A program made the position numbers and the translations under genes. A stretch of DNA of 64,000 bases from Globodera rostochiensis (Eukaryota; Nematoda; Chromadorea; Rhabditida; Heteroderidae). Within the stretch, counting starts at the first letter, position 1; every line of letters begins with the position of its first letter. Below are positions 32,925-44,600 of the stretch, piece by piece. The stretch covers positions 248,001 to 312,000 of the forward strand of contig JAEVLN010000013.1 of the NCBI GenBank assembly GCA_018350325.1, read 5' to 3'. The notes under the pieces were generated by a model. That model made no database searches. It was not told the DNA's origin and saw nothing but the letters and a program-made list of their open reading frames with translations.

Positions 32925-33831
32925 ACCGTATTTCCTCTATTAGTAGCCCCGGGGCTTCTATTTTTCAACCCCCCCCCCCCCTCGAGGGGGACTACAATTA
33001 GAGGGGGGGCTTCAAATGGAGGGGGGGCTTCTATTTTTCAATGTATTTTTTAGAAAATTATACTCATATTTAAATTTTGATATTATTTTTGAACCAAGTT
33101 AAATTTTTGTAATAACAAAAAAAAACATCATAACAATAATAAAGTTGATAAAATTTACGGGTATTATTCAGATGTCCCCCCCCCCCCCTTTTGGAAAAAG
33201 AAATTTAGTGTTTAATGTCGAGATAAACTAGCCTCTGTTTTGACCAATTCCGAAGACCGGACCGGAATTCAAACTTTTTTTTTGGAAAATGCCATTTTTT
33301 CTTAATTCACCATTTTAGACTCAAAGTTGCTCGTTTGCTTTTAAAAAGAATATAAAATGAAAGGCCGCTGACGGCCCGCCAACAGCGAGCATGCGGTGAT
33401 CGGGTTTTTGTTAATAAGGTAGAAATTCCAAAATGGCATTTTCAAAAAAAAGTTTGAATTCCGGTCCGCGCTTCGGAATTGGTCGAAACGGAGGTCGGAT
33501 TCGGAATGTAGGAATTTGAACACAAACTTTTCAAGCCAGCCACGGCTTGCCTTAAATCGCACCTCTTCGTCACTCATTTTTGATTAATAAACACTTAATT
33601 TTAGTACCTAAATGGTAATGTCGAAAAATAGGAACTTAGGTAGGTAGGTTACCTACTTGATAATTTTAAAGATAATTTTAAAAGCTCACGGCTAGGGGAG
33701 GCAAACAAATGGGGGGGGGGCTACAAATGGAGGGGGGGCTTCTATTTTTCAATCACCCTCGAGGGGGGGGCTACAATTAGAGGGGGGGGGGCTTCAAATA
33801 GAGGGGGGGCTACTAATAGAGGAAATACGGT
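32925..33831. mobile_element. Near-palindromic TIR element with G/C runs
   Basis: Left end ACCGTATTTCCTCTATTAGT and right end are perfect inverted repeats over about 26 bp. Next inside are mirrored blocks of long G or C runs with repeated GGGGGGGCTTCTATTTTTCA. Deeper, 33241-33297 and about 33428-33484 are again inverted copies (GACCAATTCCGAAG, GGACCGGAATTCAAAC). The element is therefore almost one long hairpin. It carries an HTH transposase fragment. Related ends occur at about 14567 and 61591, and a related internal piece at about 37070-37105. A target duplication could not be fixed. Confidence 0.7.
33341..33577 (-). pseudogene. CENP-B/Tc5-type HTH transposase fragment
   Basis: The 78-aa frame starts MSDEEVRFKASRGWLEKF, which matches the 'FKAS.GWL..F' signature at the start of the HTH_Tnp_Tc5 (CENP-B-type) DNA-binding domain of pogo/Tc5-like transposases. 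After WLEKF the frame leaves the family pattern and runs into the element's palindromic arm, so only the start of the domain survives. No DDE domain is present. It suggests the TIR element derives from a pogo/Tc5-type transposon. Confidence 0.5.
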
Positions 33832-34013
33832 ATGATATTTTTTAAAATTCTAATTGGCGTATTTAAAAATTTATTCGCTGTAATTTAATGTAATATTGTT
33901 TGTTTAATATAGAAATGGTTTTCTTTTTTTAAATTAAAGATATTGCTTTATATTAACAACCTTTGGTTTCCATATTGATTTAAATTTTTTTTTTCAAGTC
34001 TTAGTCAAATTAG

Positions 34014-34138
34014 CGCGTCGGCAATTCATTGAAAAGACGTCGTGCATTTGTCCCGAGGCTGAGAATTGTAAATTGTGCACCCCTGTCCACCATTGCGTCT
34101 GTTTGATTTCCGATTTGTTTAAATTTAAAAATGAATAA
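34014..34138 (+). CDS. Candidate Cys-rich terminal exon
   Basis: The sequence follows TTAGTCAAATTAG and is open for 40 codons to TAA. It contains CICPEAENCKLCTPVHHCVC, a symmetric C-X-C-X5-C-X2-C-X5-C-X-C pattern, typical of secreted disulfide-rich or metal-binding modules. A second phase is open for 29 codons without this pattern. Strand agrees with the T-rich block. No family named. Confidence 0.33.
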
Positions 34139-35151
34139 ATGTGGTTGTGAGCAAATATAAATTTTTATCTAAAATTTAATCAATTTTTTAAAATGATAAT
34201 TTTTAATGCATTATCAAGCGTCAAGCAAGGCTGTTTTGTAATCTGAGAATTTATTAATTTATTTTTACGATTTTCCTTTGTTTAACTAATTTAATAATTT
34301 TATCAAATATTTAGTTGAATATCTTTATACGTTTAATTATTATCTTGTCTTCAGATTTTTGTGTTTTTTAATTTTTTTTAATTTTAAAACAGAGACCTTC
34401 TGGTTAAATGTTAACTTGTCGAGTTATCATCCAGCTCTTTAAAGTTATTTTATTAAATGGTTATTATTTAATAATTTGATGATTGAAAGTTTGTTTTAAA
34501 CAGAATTTTTTTCTTAAATATGAAATGTAATTTTGATTTTTTTAGCTTTTTCCTTTCTTTAACAATTAGCATTTCGTTAGATTTATATTTATGAATGAAA
34601 ATCATTAGAAGTTCTTAGCAAAATATTTAAATTATAAAATGATATTCATAAAAATAAAGGGTTATACGCGATCAATTTTTAAACAAAAATTAACACACCT
34701 TGTCGATTAACTTATTAAATCAATATTTACTTTAGATATTTCCATGTCTGTCATAATACAAAATGATAGAACCAACTAAATTTTTAAATTTTGTTGCTTT
34801 GTATTTTTTGCCAGAAAAAGTAGAAAGCATACTTTAAATTATTGCCATTTAATCCTTCATTCGTTAGACAAACTAAAATTGGTTTATTTCAATTAATTAA
34901 ATGATAAGGTGTTTATTAAATTATATAATAAAAATATGGATAGGTAATTACTTTATAAAAAACATTAAAATGATATAAATAAATAAAAGCAAAAAAAAAC
35001 AACGAATTTAATAATCAATAAAATCAAAGTCAATCGATTTCATTGAACTATTTTAAAGGACGCAAAAACAGCGAGACACGACGTTTCATGATTCCGGACA
35101 CACCGTTAGTAATAAATTGTCAAGTAAAATTTGAATTATTTATTAGGATTA

Positions 35152-35968
35152 GAGCCCGGACTTGAGCTTCGAGCGAGACTCGAGAAGAGATTCTCGAAAA
35201 ACGGGTCTCGAAATATCTCGAAAATTCCGTTTTGTTCGAGACGAGATCTCGAGGTCGAGATTCTCGAAAAATCTCCAGTCTCGAAAATCTCGAGCCGGAA
35301 CAGTCGAGATTCGAGATTTTTGATGAAAATATAATTTTTTCCCAAAATTTTCAGAAACTCCACCAAATTTTGTACGAGTAAGAAGAGAGCACTAAAAGCA
35401 TGTCTGCAAAATTTGGTCACGAAATATAAGTGTTGCCTGTGTTCCAAGGTTTTGAAAATCAAAGAAAATTCACTGGTGAGTGAATAAATATAGTGTAGGG
35501 GTGCCATCGAAAATTTTGTAAAATAAGGACAGTGAATCTGGGCTTGACCTATTAGTGGGGAATGAAAGAGCCGGTGAGAAAATTTTGAATTTTTTAAACA
35601 TTTTTTAAGAAATTTTTCAAATTGCGAAATTTATTCACTTTTGGGAGTGAGAGGAGGTTCGGCGGGCCGATAGGCGCCGCCGAGAACATTTTGAATTTTT
35701 AACTCAATTTGTTAAGAGATTTGCAGCCAAAATGGAGTATGTCCGGCGGTGCCAACAGGCGCCGCCGGGGGAATTTTTTACAAAAATTGGCAGTCTTTGT
35801 CAAAAAGAGCACTGTTTTATGAAAAATTTTTGGAGTCGAGATCGAGAATCTCGAGCTTCTTTCGAGGGAGATCTCGAGGTCGAGATTCTCGAAAAATCTC
35901 AGGTCTCGAAAACTCAATTTTATTCGAGACGAGATCTCGAGGTCGAGATTTCTCGAGAATCTCGTCTT
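35152..35968. repeat. Repeat with two TCTCGAG-rich arrays
   Basis: Two clusters (35152-35320 and 35831-35968) are packed with TCTCGAG, TCTCGAAAA and GAGATTCTCG motifs. The block GAGATCTCGAGGTCGAGATT occurs at about 35243, 35869 and 35931 in the same orientation. Between them lie two GC-hairpin cores (35660-35690 and 35740-35770). ORFs on both strands here (67-123 aa, Ser/Arg/Ile-rich) are translations of the repeat. Confidence 0.65.
35655..35775 (+). repeat. Dispersed GC-hairpin repeat, copy 2
   Basis: GGCGGGCCGATAGGCGCCGC is followed by GAACATTTTGAATTTTTAAC and TCAATTTGTTAAGAGATTTG, matching 8469-8545 closely. A second core, CCGGCGGTGCCAACAGGCGC, follows at about 35741. Confidence 0.65.
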
Positions 35969-37359
35969 AATCAAAAATTATGCATCAAGTACAAACTAAA
36001 ATGAGCATAAAATAAAAAAACGATTTCGTAGCAATAATCGATTTTGAACTTCATCATCCCGAAAAAGAACTCCGTTGAAGAGGCCGTGAAGAAATTACCC
36101 GCATCATGATACGACAAACAATTCGTTCTACTTCTTGAAGACAATGACTTAGCGGCTTTATATGCGAAAGCATATCAAACCTCAAAGTATTTATTAGCAA
36201 AGGTTTAATTGTAAACACTTTTTTTCAGGCACTCGGCAGCAGAAAACACTTCCAGCGTATTTGTAAAGTATATAATTGCAATTAAAAAAATCTGAGCATA
36301 TTGCCGTTTAGATGGCCTTCACTCTAAGGACCAAATATTAACATAATTTCAAACTAATAAATCAAAAAATTATTAAATAGCAAGTTTAAATCAAATATTG
36401 CATGCGTTAAATATACAAGAATAAAAAATCATTAATAAAGGAATAATCATTAAATACTTTGTTTGGGAAAAAATAGTATCCTTATTTATAAAAAAAAGTA
36501 ATAAAATTTCGAAAAAATGTTTTCATTATTTTATGATTTTAACAACAATAAATTCCTAATCTCCGCAACCATGCTATAGGCTAATTGAAGCCATGTACCA
36601 AGAAATGCCAACAAGGTATAACTAAAAATAAATATTTTACTAAATAAAAAAGTTATTTTAATTGATAATGTATGAAAAACACCTAATTTAAAGATTATAA
36701 GCTTTTTCGTAAATTAATTAAATTTTAAACTAATTGCCAAAGAAAACAATTTTTTTTAACAGACAATACAAGAGCATAAATAATTATCACTTGACTCAGC
36801 AGTTCAAAAATTACAAAAGGTTAAAATACTAAAAATATTTAATAAAAATTGCAAAACTAAGAAAATGATGAAATGAAAAGCATCATCGACGCAAGATAAA
36901 CTGATTTTAAGAATTTTTAAAAATTCAATATCCAAAAATAATTTTGGCTTTGAAATTGTTCAAAAGCACAAAATACAACAAAAAGCCAAGTATTATCGAA
37001 ATCATGCTTTTTGAAAGATTTTTAGACTAAAATTGATTTATGGAAATTTTCAAATTTTCAAAAAATTGTTCGAATTCGGGTCCGGGGTTCGAAATTGGTC
37101 CAAAAAATGTCAGATGCAGAATTACGCCCTCGAATACCCTTAAAAAATCTTTTTAAACAAATTATTTTGGGGGAAGTGTGTTCCCCTGCTATTTGGAGGG
37201 GATTTCGAGGGAAATTTCACTCCAAATTGGTGTTTTTCCCGGGAATTTTCTTTTTTTACGGGGAAGATTCCCTGGGTAAATCTCCCTCGATTTCGGGAGA
37301 AGTCTCCTTCATTTCAGAAATCCAATTTATTTTTGAAAATTCTGCATTACTAGGGGGTG

Positions 37360-37440
37360 GCGGTCAGCGGTGCCGAAGGCGCCGCCGAGAAAATCTTGAA
37401 TTTTTGACTCAATTGTTAAGGAATTTTCAACCAAAATTTT
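37360..37440 (+). repeat. Dispersed GC-hairpin repeat, copy 3
   Basis: CAGCGGTGCCGAAGGCGCCG is followed by AAAATCTTGAATTTTTGACT, CAATTGTTAAGGAATTTTC and AACCAAAATTTT, the same order as at 8469 and 35655. An inverted core (CGGCGGCGCCTGTCGGCACC) lies at 38338. Confidence 0.65.
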
Positions 37441-39763
37441 AAATTACGTATTTTTTTTGAATTTACTAGTAATGGGAGAGGTCTGCAGCAGGGATGTCAA
37501 TCGCGCCTGAAAAAAAAGCGATCGTTGATATGCGATAAGCGATATCGAATTTTCTAATGCGATAGCGATATGCGATCGGCGATAAAATCATTTTCCAATG
37601 AAAGACCAACCACTAAGTCATCAATTACTTGGAAAGGTTCTTGTAAAATAGATTGAAAAATCACTCGAAGATGCTATCTTTAGGGGTGTAAATTCAACCG
37701 GGCAACACCTATTCTAATGCATAATTTCTCCAGTTTAAAATCTACATGTAATGATTTCTGTCATCGACTTTTTTTTGTCCGATTTCCGTCCGTAACGCAT
37801 GCACTTCGTTGACGCCAAACTTCCATGAAAACGCTAACTGATGCGTTCAACTGCAAGTTGAGTTTTTAATGCATTTAACTATAACAATAATAAATAATAA
37901 ACTAAAATCAAATTTAAAGAACAAAATCTTAAATAAAATAAAGTATAAATATACAATAATTTAAAAGCTAATAAATGAAAATAAAAATGTTTGATAGAAA
38001 AGGACGGGGAATCACGCCAAAATGTGTTCTCAAAAATTGAAGAAATGATAAGTTATAATAAAATCAATTAAAAAATAATTATTTTATCATGGTTAATTCA
38101 AACAATGTTAATAAATAACTACAAAACTACACGACAAAATATTGATCCAGCTTATATTAATTAGAGTAACAATAATATTAATAAAATTCGTACAATGATG
38201 TCAAAATTAAGCATATAAAATTTAAAAATAAATTGAAAAGTTGTGATAAAAATTACGCGCAAAAAAACATAGAAATTTCGCTTACATTGTGTCCGTTTTT
38301 CACAAAGTCAAATTTTGCACAAAGAAAAAACATTTTCCCGGCGGCGCCTGTCGGCACCGCCGGACACCCATTTTCAAAAATAAAAAACCACATATATCAT
38401 TTACCGCCTAAATATTGATTTTTAAAAACTGATGTTTTTTGATCCCAAATGATTATAAGGATTTAGCACTTTTTTTTATGTTGTTTAAAAAAAAGTATTA
38501 TTTGTTTAGCTTATTTTTAAAATAATATTTTAAATTAATTGTTTCGTAGTTAAGATTTCGAATTGGTTTTAAAAAAATCATATGATGGTTATTTTTTGAG
38601 TTTGAAACCGGTTATAATTTATTACTTTAACTTAATACTTTTAGTTTAATATTATAATTATTATACGGACGGATGTTTTTAAAATAAAATCTGACACTCT
38701 TTTATCCTTAAATAGCGTGGTTTAGCTATCCATCATTAGTTTTCCCTATCAACTTGATGCTTGCGCCTTTTATCAACAAAAACTTTACCGCGCAGGCCTT
38801 GGCTCTATTTAGAATACATTTTTTTTCCATTTTACTAATACTTGTGATCTTCGAAATAATGACGAAGAAATTAATGTTCTCATCATTTGTTTAAAATTAT
38901 ATTTACAAATTTCATGTTGAACTTTTTCTTTTCACCAAAATTCAATATCTTTTGATAATTCTTTTAAGAATTTTAAATTAAAAGAAATTTATATATTTTT
39001 TAAGCCAAAATTAGGTACTAGGTAAGTTATTTTTAATTAATATTTTATGAAATCAATATTTTATGCAAATTCAATTTCTCCGAAAATTTTCATTTTGTAA
39101 ACAATCTTATACCTTTTTCGAATCAAATTATAAATAATAATTCAATTAATGAAAAAAAGTTACAATAAATTTAAAATGCATAATGATTGAAACTATTTAT
39201 TTATACAAAATAACGATACATAAATTTATAAAAAAAGGATTAAATTAAATTTACTTCTCAAAATTAAAGAAGGATGAAAACACCATGTATAATTTTATTT
39301 AATTGTTATTTTGATTTAAAATATTCAAGCGAGCCAAATTTGACATACTTCAAAATATTTAAGAACAGAATTTTGATTGCAAAATTGTTTAGATGTTTAT
39401 TTTTAAAGTAATAGAAATTATTAAACGTAATGTGTAATTTAAAGTTTGTTTTTTATATTATATATCAGAATCCAAATAGCTTATATATGCAAGTGTTAAC
39501 GAAACAAATGCCAGCTATACCAAATTAAAATCACATCTCATATAAGTGAAAGATATGTCAACAAATACAATATAACAAATTAAATTGTTGATATTAATAT
39601 CGCATAAAAATTAAATGCAAAATATGTATAATTCATTAGACTTTAAAGAAACGAATGATAAAAGCAGATAAAAAATTATTGTATACATTTAAAACTAGGA
39701 AAATATAAAAATGACTCACCAAAAGTTTGTAAGTTAAAAGAATACCATAAATCTTAAAAAATA

Positions 39764-39848
39764 TCAATATTTTTGAATCAAGATTAGATAAAATTCCTCA
39801 TTGACGCCGATGGAAATAGGAGCTTGGGCTGCCAGCGGAGCGGAGCGT
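39764..39848 (-). CDS. Possible terminal exon, 27 aa
   Basis: A strong acceptor (CATATTTTTCTCTAG, minus) is followed by one base and RSAPLAAQAPISIGVNEEFY then LILIQKY and stop. Another phase is open for 16 codons. On the plus strand a 61-codon open stretch overlaps (IDADGNRSLGCQRSGASREK) and ATGACTCACCAAAAGTTT/GTAAGT lies just to its left, so the strand is uncertain. Confidence 0.25.
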
Positions 39849-40109
39849 CTAGAGAAAAATATGGCTGCGTCTTCAAGCTATTATTTTTTTCCCTTTTTGA
39901 ACATCATTTTTTAATAATTAGAATTTGTGACAAAAAAAAAATTAATATAGCAAAGAAACAAAAATTAAATAAATGATAAAATATATATTACTAATTTTAC
40001 AATTTTGAAAAAAGCAAAATGGCGAATTTAAAATAACAAATACACTGACTTAAAAAATATTTTATTGATGTTAAAGTAAAAAGCTAGTATAGAGAAGCTG
40101 CAAGCTGAT

Positions 40110-40133
40110 GAAGCCGAAGCCGAAGCCGAAGCG
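40110..40133 (+). repeat. (GAAGCC)n microsatellite, about 4 units
   Basis: GAAGCCGAAGCCGAAGCCGA AGCG. On the plus strand it lies in an open frame (KLQADEAEAEAEAKESFREL) that could be a coiled-coil exon after TATAG at about 40090; no donor seen. Confidence 0.55.
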
Positions 40134-40335
40134 AAAGAGTCGTTTAGAGAGTTAATAAGATTTTATATCTGTTTCCTAAGCTTTTTTCACAATTTTTAGT
40201 TAATCTGTTACAAAGCTTTGAATTTATACTCCTTGATATTTGTTTTCATTTATTTTTTTATATTTGTTAATTTTATTTATTTAGAATTTTATATTGACAC
40301 TTTTTTTTTACAATTTGCACTTTTTAGTTGAGCAG

Positions 40336-40455
40336 TTAAATTATAACTCGCCATGCTTCTTTGACTTGGTCCATGAGACGGTAGCGTACATTTGCTCTTT
40401 GCCATTCAGGACAGTGGCTTTCTTTAAATTGATTTGTTTTGTTTAAGCAGCATAA
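40336..40455 (-). CDS. Candidate terminal exon, 39 aa
   Basis: TTATTGTGAATTCCAG (minus) precedes 39 codons in phase 0 and TAA. The peptide is charged and not AT-driven: NQFKESHCPEWQRANVRYRL then MDQVKEAWRVII. The frame is part of a longer 104-aa open stretch, but upstream of the acceptor composition becomes Ile/Phe-rich as in introns. No family recognised. Confidence 0.38.
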   Translation of the reverse strand, partial: LCCLNKTNQFKESHCPEWQRANVRYRLMDQVKEAWRVII

Positions 40456-40835
40456 CTGGAATTCACAATAATTTGTTTTTCTTATAATGACATTTTCAAA
40501 AGGGTTTAGATTTTTTTGTAAAGTAATAAAATTAATAGTGATAAAATGACGATAAAATAGAAAAAAAGTTGAATAAATGTAAAGTTGTGAGCAAATCGTT
40601 GAATCATAAGTTGTTAGAAATATTATTAAAACTAAATTTACATTTAGCAATATATAATATGTATAATTTTAATTTTTATTTTTTGAATTTTTACTGTAAA
40701 ATTTTTTGAAGGAAAATTTTTGATTTTTAATTTCATATTCTTAATTATTTTATTTTACAATGAATTGAGTTTAACACTTCGTTAGACGGTGTGATGTGTA
40801 TTATTTTTGAGAATTTAGCCTTAATGAATTGTTTT

Positions 40836-41170
40836 ATAAACTATGAAATATTTTAGCGTTGCTAACAAAATAATTTTTTTTGATTTTGTTTCAGCTTCAG
40901 TATCTTGTTTAAAATTTTCTTATGGAACTAAATTAAAGGGAAAGTCTAATATTAGATTTAATAACTTCTATTTTCATAAACATTTCATGCATCTGGCTCG
41001 GTTATTCCATTTAATTTTTATTTTTTATATGAAATTTCTTCTATTATTAACAGATCGTTTGAAATCATCTAGTTTGCTCGTGTTCCTTGTCCATTTTCTT
41101 ACTTGCAGGCTTTGAGAAATCTTATTTCTCCGAATAATGCTGGTCTCATTAATATCGGCTTCGCCAAATA
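40836..41170 (+). repeat. Duplicated sequence, better-preserved copy
   Basis: Homologous to 2668-2975. Here the frame after the TTTTGATTTTGTTTCAG acceptor stays open to a stop at 41115 (part of a 90-aa ORF), with FNNFYFHKHFMHLARLFHL and FLVHFLTCRL. It differs from the other copy by insertions, including an AT-rich segment at about 41010-41070. It may be a duplicated exon or part of a dispersed repeat. Confidence 0.55.
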
Positions 41171-41203
41171 TTTATATCGCACAGAATTTACGTTAAAAAT
41201 TTT

Positions 41204-41600
41204 GTTTGGTAAAATTAATAAATGCTTATTTTTAACTGATCGGATGAGTCCAATATTATAATATAATTAAAAATATATCGTTTTATAAAATTTAAAATTT
41301 TTTAGTAAAATTAATGAATGTTTATTTTTGTTAATAATAATATCATTGCTTATTTTTAACTGGTCGGAGGAGTTCAATATAATAATATAACTAAAAAATT
41401 TATCGTTTTATAAAATTTAAAATTTTGTTTAGTAAAATTAATAAATGCTTATTTTTGTTAATAATAATATCATTGATTATTTTTAACTGGTCGGAGGAGT
41501 CCAATATAATAATATAACTAAAAAATTTATTGTTTTATAAATTTAAAATTTTGTTTAGTAAAATGAATAATGCTTATTTTTAAAAATATATGATTTATAA
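41204..41600 (+). repeat. Tandem repeat, unit about 125 bp, three copies
   Basis: AACTGGTCGGAGGAGTCCAA and its variants start at 41234, 41358 and 41484, giving a period of 124-126 bp. Each unit also carries ATCGTTTTATAAAATTTAAA and TAGTAAAATTAATAAATGCT. A fourth, truncated unit ends near 41600. It directly follows the duplicated sequence. Confidence 0.8.
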
Positions 41601-44600
41601 ATTTACGTTTTGTTTTTAATAACAAAAAAACCTTGTTTCAGTGAAATAAATTGCTTGAACTTTAATTCGGTTTTCCACGTTTCATTGCTGCCATGGCCAA
41701 AAAACTTTTAAATTTTGAAATTAATATTTATATTTATTTTATCTATTGTCACTATTAATTTATTTTTGCCTTTATAATAATTAAATTGTTTAGATTATTT
41801 ACACTAATTTTGTAACCGTTTTAATATAATAAGCTTATTAAATAAAGCCCAGAAAACATGTTAATTAATATAGAATAAAAATTATCCAATTCATTATTAT
41901 GTAACGAAAAATAAAACTAAATAATATATAAAATGCTATTTAATAAATAAAAAATGAAATTAATGCTATGAAAGGCATTATTCTATTTTTTATATGCCAA
42001 ATTTTATTAAAACGATAAATATCTAAATGATCTAATCGGAAATCTGAATTAAAGAAACAATAATTTAAAAATTAAAACGGTAAAATAAAGGTTATATGAA
42101 TATCTAATTAATTTTACATAAACCAAGCTTTTAATTGCTACATCAGGCCATGGAAATGAGGATGTGGCAATTAAACATCGTAGGCACCATTGTTGAACTA
42201 AATCTATATGTTTTATACTAAATTTTGTTGTTTAATGTAAAAGTATCCAAATAACCTTCTGGCATTTCTAACTTATAATTTAAATCAGTAACATGCTTTA
42301 AAAGAAACATTGATTGGCCGAAACATTGGCACTTGAAAAGAAACTCCAAATAGCTAACCAATAGTTGTTTTAGGCAATTTTCAATGTTATCTCCCTTTTA
42401 ACGCTATGAGAGCGCTTGCCTAATACCTAAAAAGAAACCTAGCATTTAATTTGCTACCTTCAAAAATTAAATAATTCTTAAAAATATATTTTTTTTCAAA
42501 ATATAAAGACAAAACACCCAAATGCAATATAATTAGCTTTTTCTGCACAAGTTTATAAGAATCATCACGGTTTAATATAGTTATTCAAAGTAATCGATTA
42601 TTTTCGATTAATGGTTCATATTAAAAGAGCAGTGGCAACAAGAAACATACTTAATTCCAATTAATTTGATTAAGGAAAATCAACTTGAAGCAAAAATGCT
42701 TAAATAAGCGATAGAATAAATAAAATTTCTATTCAATATAAAAAGTTTGTGTACATGAACTTTCATATATTTGGCCATATATTAAAATAAAATTTTATTT
42801 ACTATAAATTGAATAACTAAATAAGATCAGAGGTAATTGATTTATCATTGTGATTAATAATTCTCTTTAGTTATTTGAAATTATATTTTAAGACATGCGC
42901 TGATTTTATTGACTCTTGACTATTTAAGCAAATGCTCAAGGCAGGCACTGATTACTCTAAAGCCGTCACACACGGACTGCCAACTGGCACAGAAATTATG
43001 TCAGCATTGACAAATACAAAATTATAAAAAAAGAAATATTTTAACAAATATTAAGCAACCACATTAAAATTAAAAATAAAAATATAAGATGTACCTATTC
43101 TTCTAAAAAATAAAATATATAAACATTAAATATGAAAACATTTAAATGCATTTTAAATGACTAAACAAGTTGAACTACTAAATACCGAACATAAAAATTA
43201 TTTACCAAAAAATAATGATGGGATAAAAAAACAATTATTGATGATCCTTCGTTTTAATATCAACATTAAGTAAAATTATGACTCATCCTAGAAACAGTGG
43301 TACATAAATTGAAGAATGAATGCACTAAAACATAAAAAAATAACGTTTAAAAATATTAAAATTGTTTTAGCGTGTGATCAACAGCAAGAATTGATTAAAC
43401 ATATTTGTAAAAGTTCACCCTTAAAGTTAAATAAAACGTAAATAATAAAAAAATAATGAACTAATATTGTTTTAATGTTTATTAACAGAAATTCGTTTTA
43501 TTGAAATTAATGAGTATAGCCGCGAAAAATAATAAAAAGTTAAACATTAAAACTCAATACAAAAAAATTGAAATAGAAACACGCTGGGCGCAAGCCATCA
43601 GATCTCAGAGACTGCTTCGGAATGTCAAAATAAATTTTCCACATTATTTTCATTAATTAAACAATAAATAAAGTTTTAAAGTTTTAAAGTTTAGAAAACA
43701 ATACATTAAATTAAAGTTGTGGAATCACGGCCAAAACAGTGGGCAAAATAATATGCTTGACTAGACAGAGCCAAAAACCATATGAGGAATAAAATATAAA
43801 CTATGTGCGGTGATTTAAAAAAAAATAGTTATTTGAGTAATTTTCAAAAAAAAATATTATATGTTCAGAAGAAGCGTGTTTTTGTTCGGAATTCCCAAGC
43901 TTTTATTACCAAGCATTTACATTCCTTTAAATATTGTGTTATAGCAGAAACACTGGTTTAGTAAATTTAACAAAAATCATATTAAAAATAATTAGGTAAT
44001 TAAAATTATGAAAAGAAAGCAACGAAAATCTTATTATAAAATTTAAAATGCAAAATGAGTGAAAGAATACAGGTTAACGATTACATTATTCAAAAGCACA
44101 ATGAAATAAATTAAAAGCTTGAGACGCGGTTCTAATGCTTAGAAATATTGATTTAATTTCATGAAGGAATCGCCTTGTCAGTCCATGACGTAAAAATTAT
44201 AAATAGCAATAGATCATTAAAATTCACAAATAAAAATGAAAATTTAAAAAAAAATTCAATTTTGTTCTAATCCTTATAAAAGCTAACTAATGATTTTGCA
44301 GCTAATAGTTGACAAATTAATCAAAATACAAGCGTTAAGCATCATAAAAACTAAAACTGAATTTGATGATTGGCCATGCAGGAATATGAAGAATCATTAA
44401 ATTCAAAAAAAAAAATTGTATTTGATTAAAAACTTTGGAATACAAAAATAAAATGCCCGGATTTATATTAATTTTTTGAATTATAAGTTAAAAGCCTTTT
44501 CTTCAGTTTAATTTTTAGGGCATTAATCAATTTTTATTCTAACTATTGTAGTTTATTTACTTAATTATAAATTAGTTTTTTTTAATAACAAACGTCCAGA

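Larger units (their letters stand above)
32641..35130. other. T-rich block holding a G-run palindromic element
   Basis: T-rich on the plus strand except for the element at 32925-33831. Apart from the Cys-rich candidate exon at 34014-34138 I see no further island with good splice signals. An 'attatcaagcgtcaagcaagg' type patch near 34210 is too short to call. Confidence 0.4.

Noticed and set aside
35131..36004. Four ORFs of 67-123 aa on both strands
   Set aside because: They are repeated Ser/Arg/Ile/Glu-Ile translations of the TCTCGAG arrays.
37095..37442. 115-aa ORF starting MVQKMSDAEL
   Set aside because: It spans a piece related to the 32.9-kb element and a GC-hairpin repeat; it is repeat sequence without a coherent domain.
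38233..38418. 61-aa ORF
   Set aside because: Its only non-AT part is the inverted GC-hairpin core translated.
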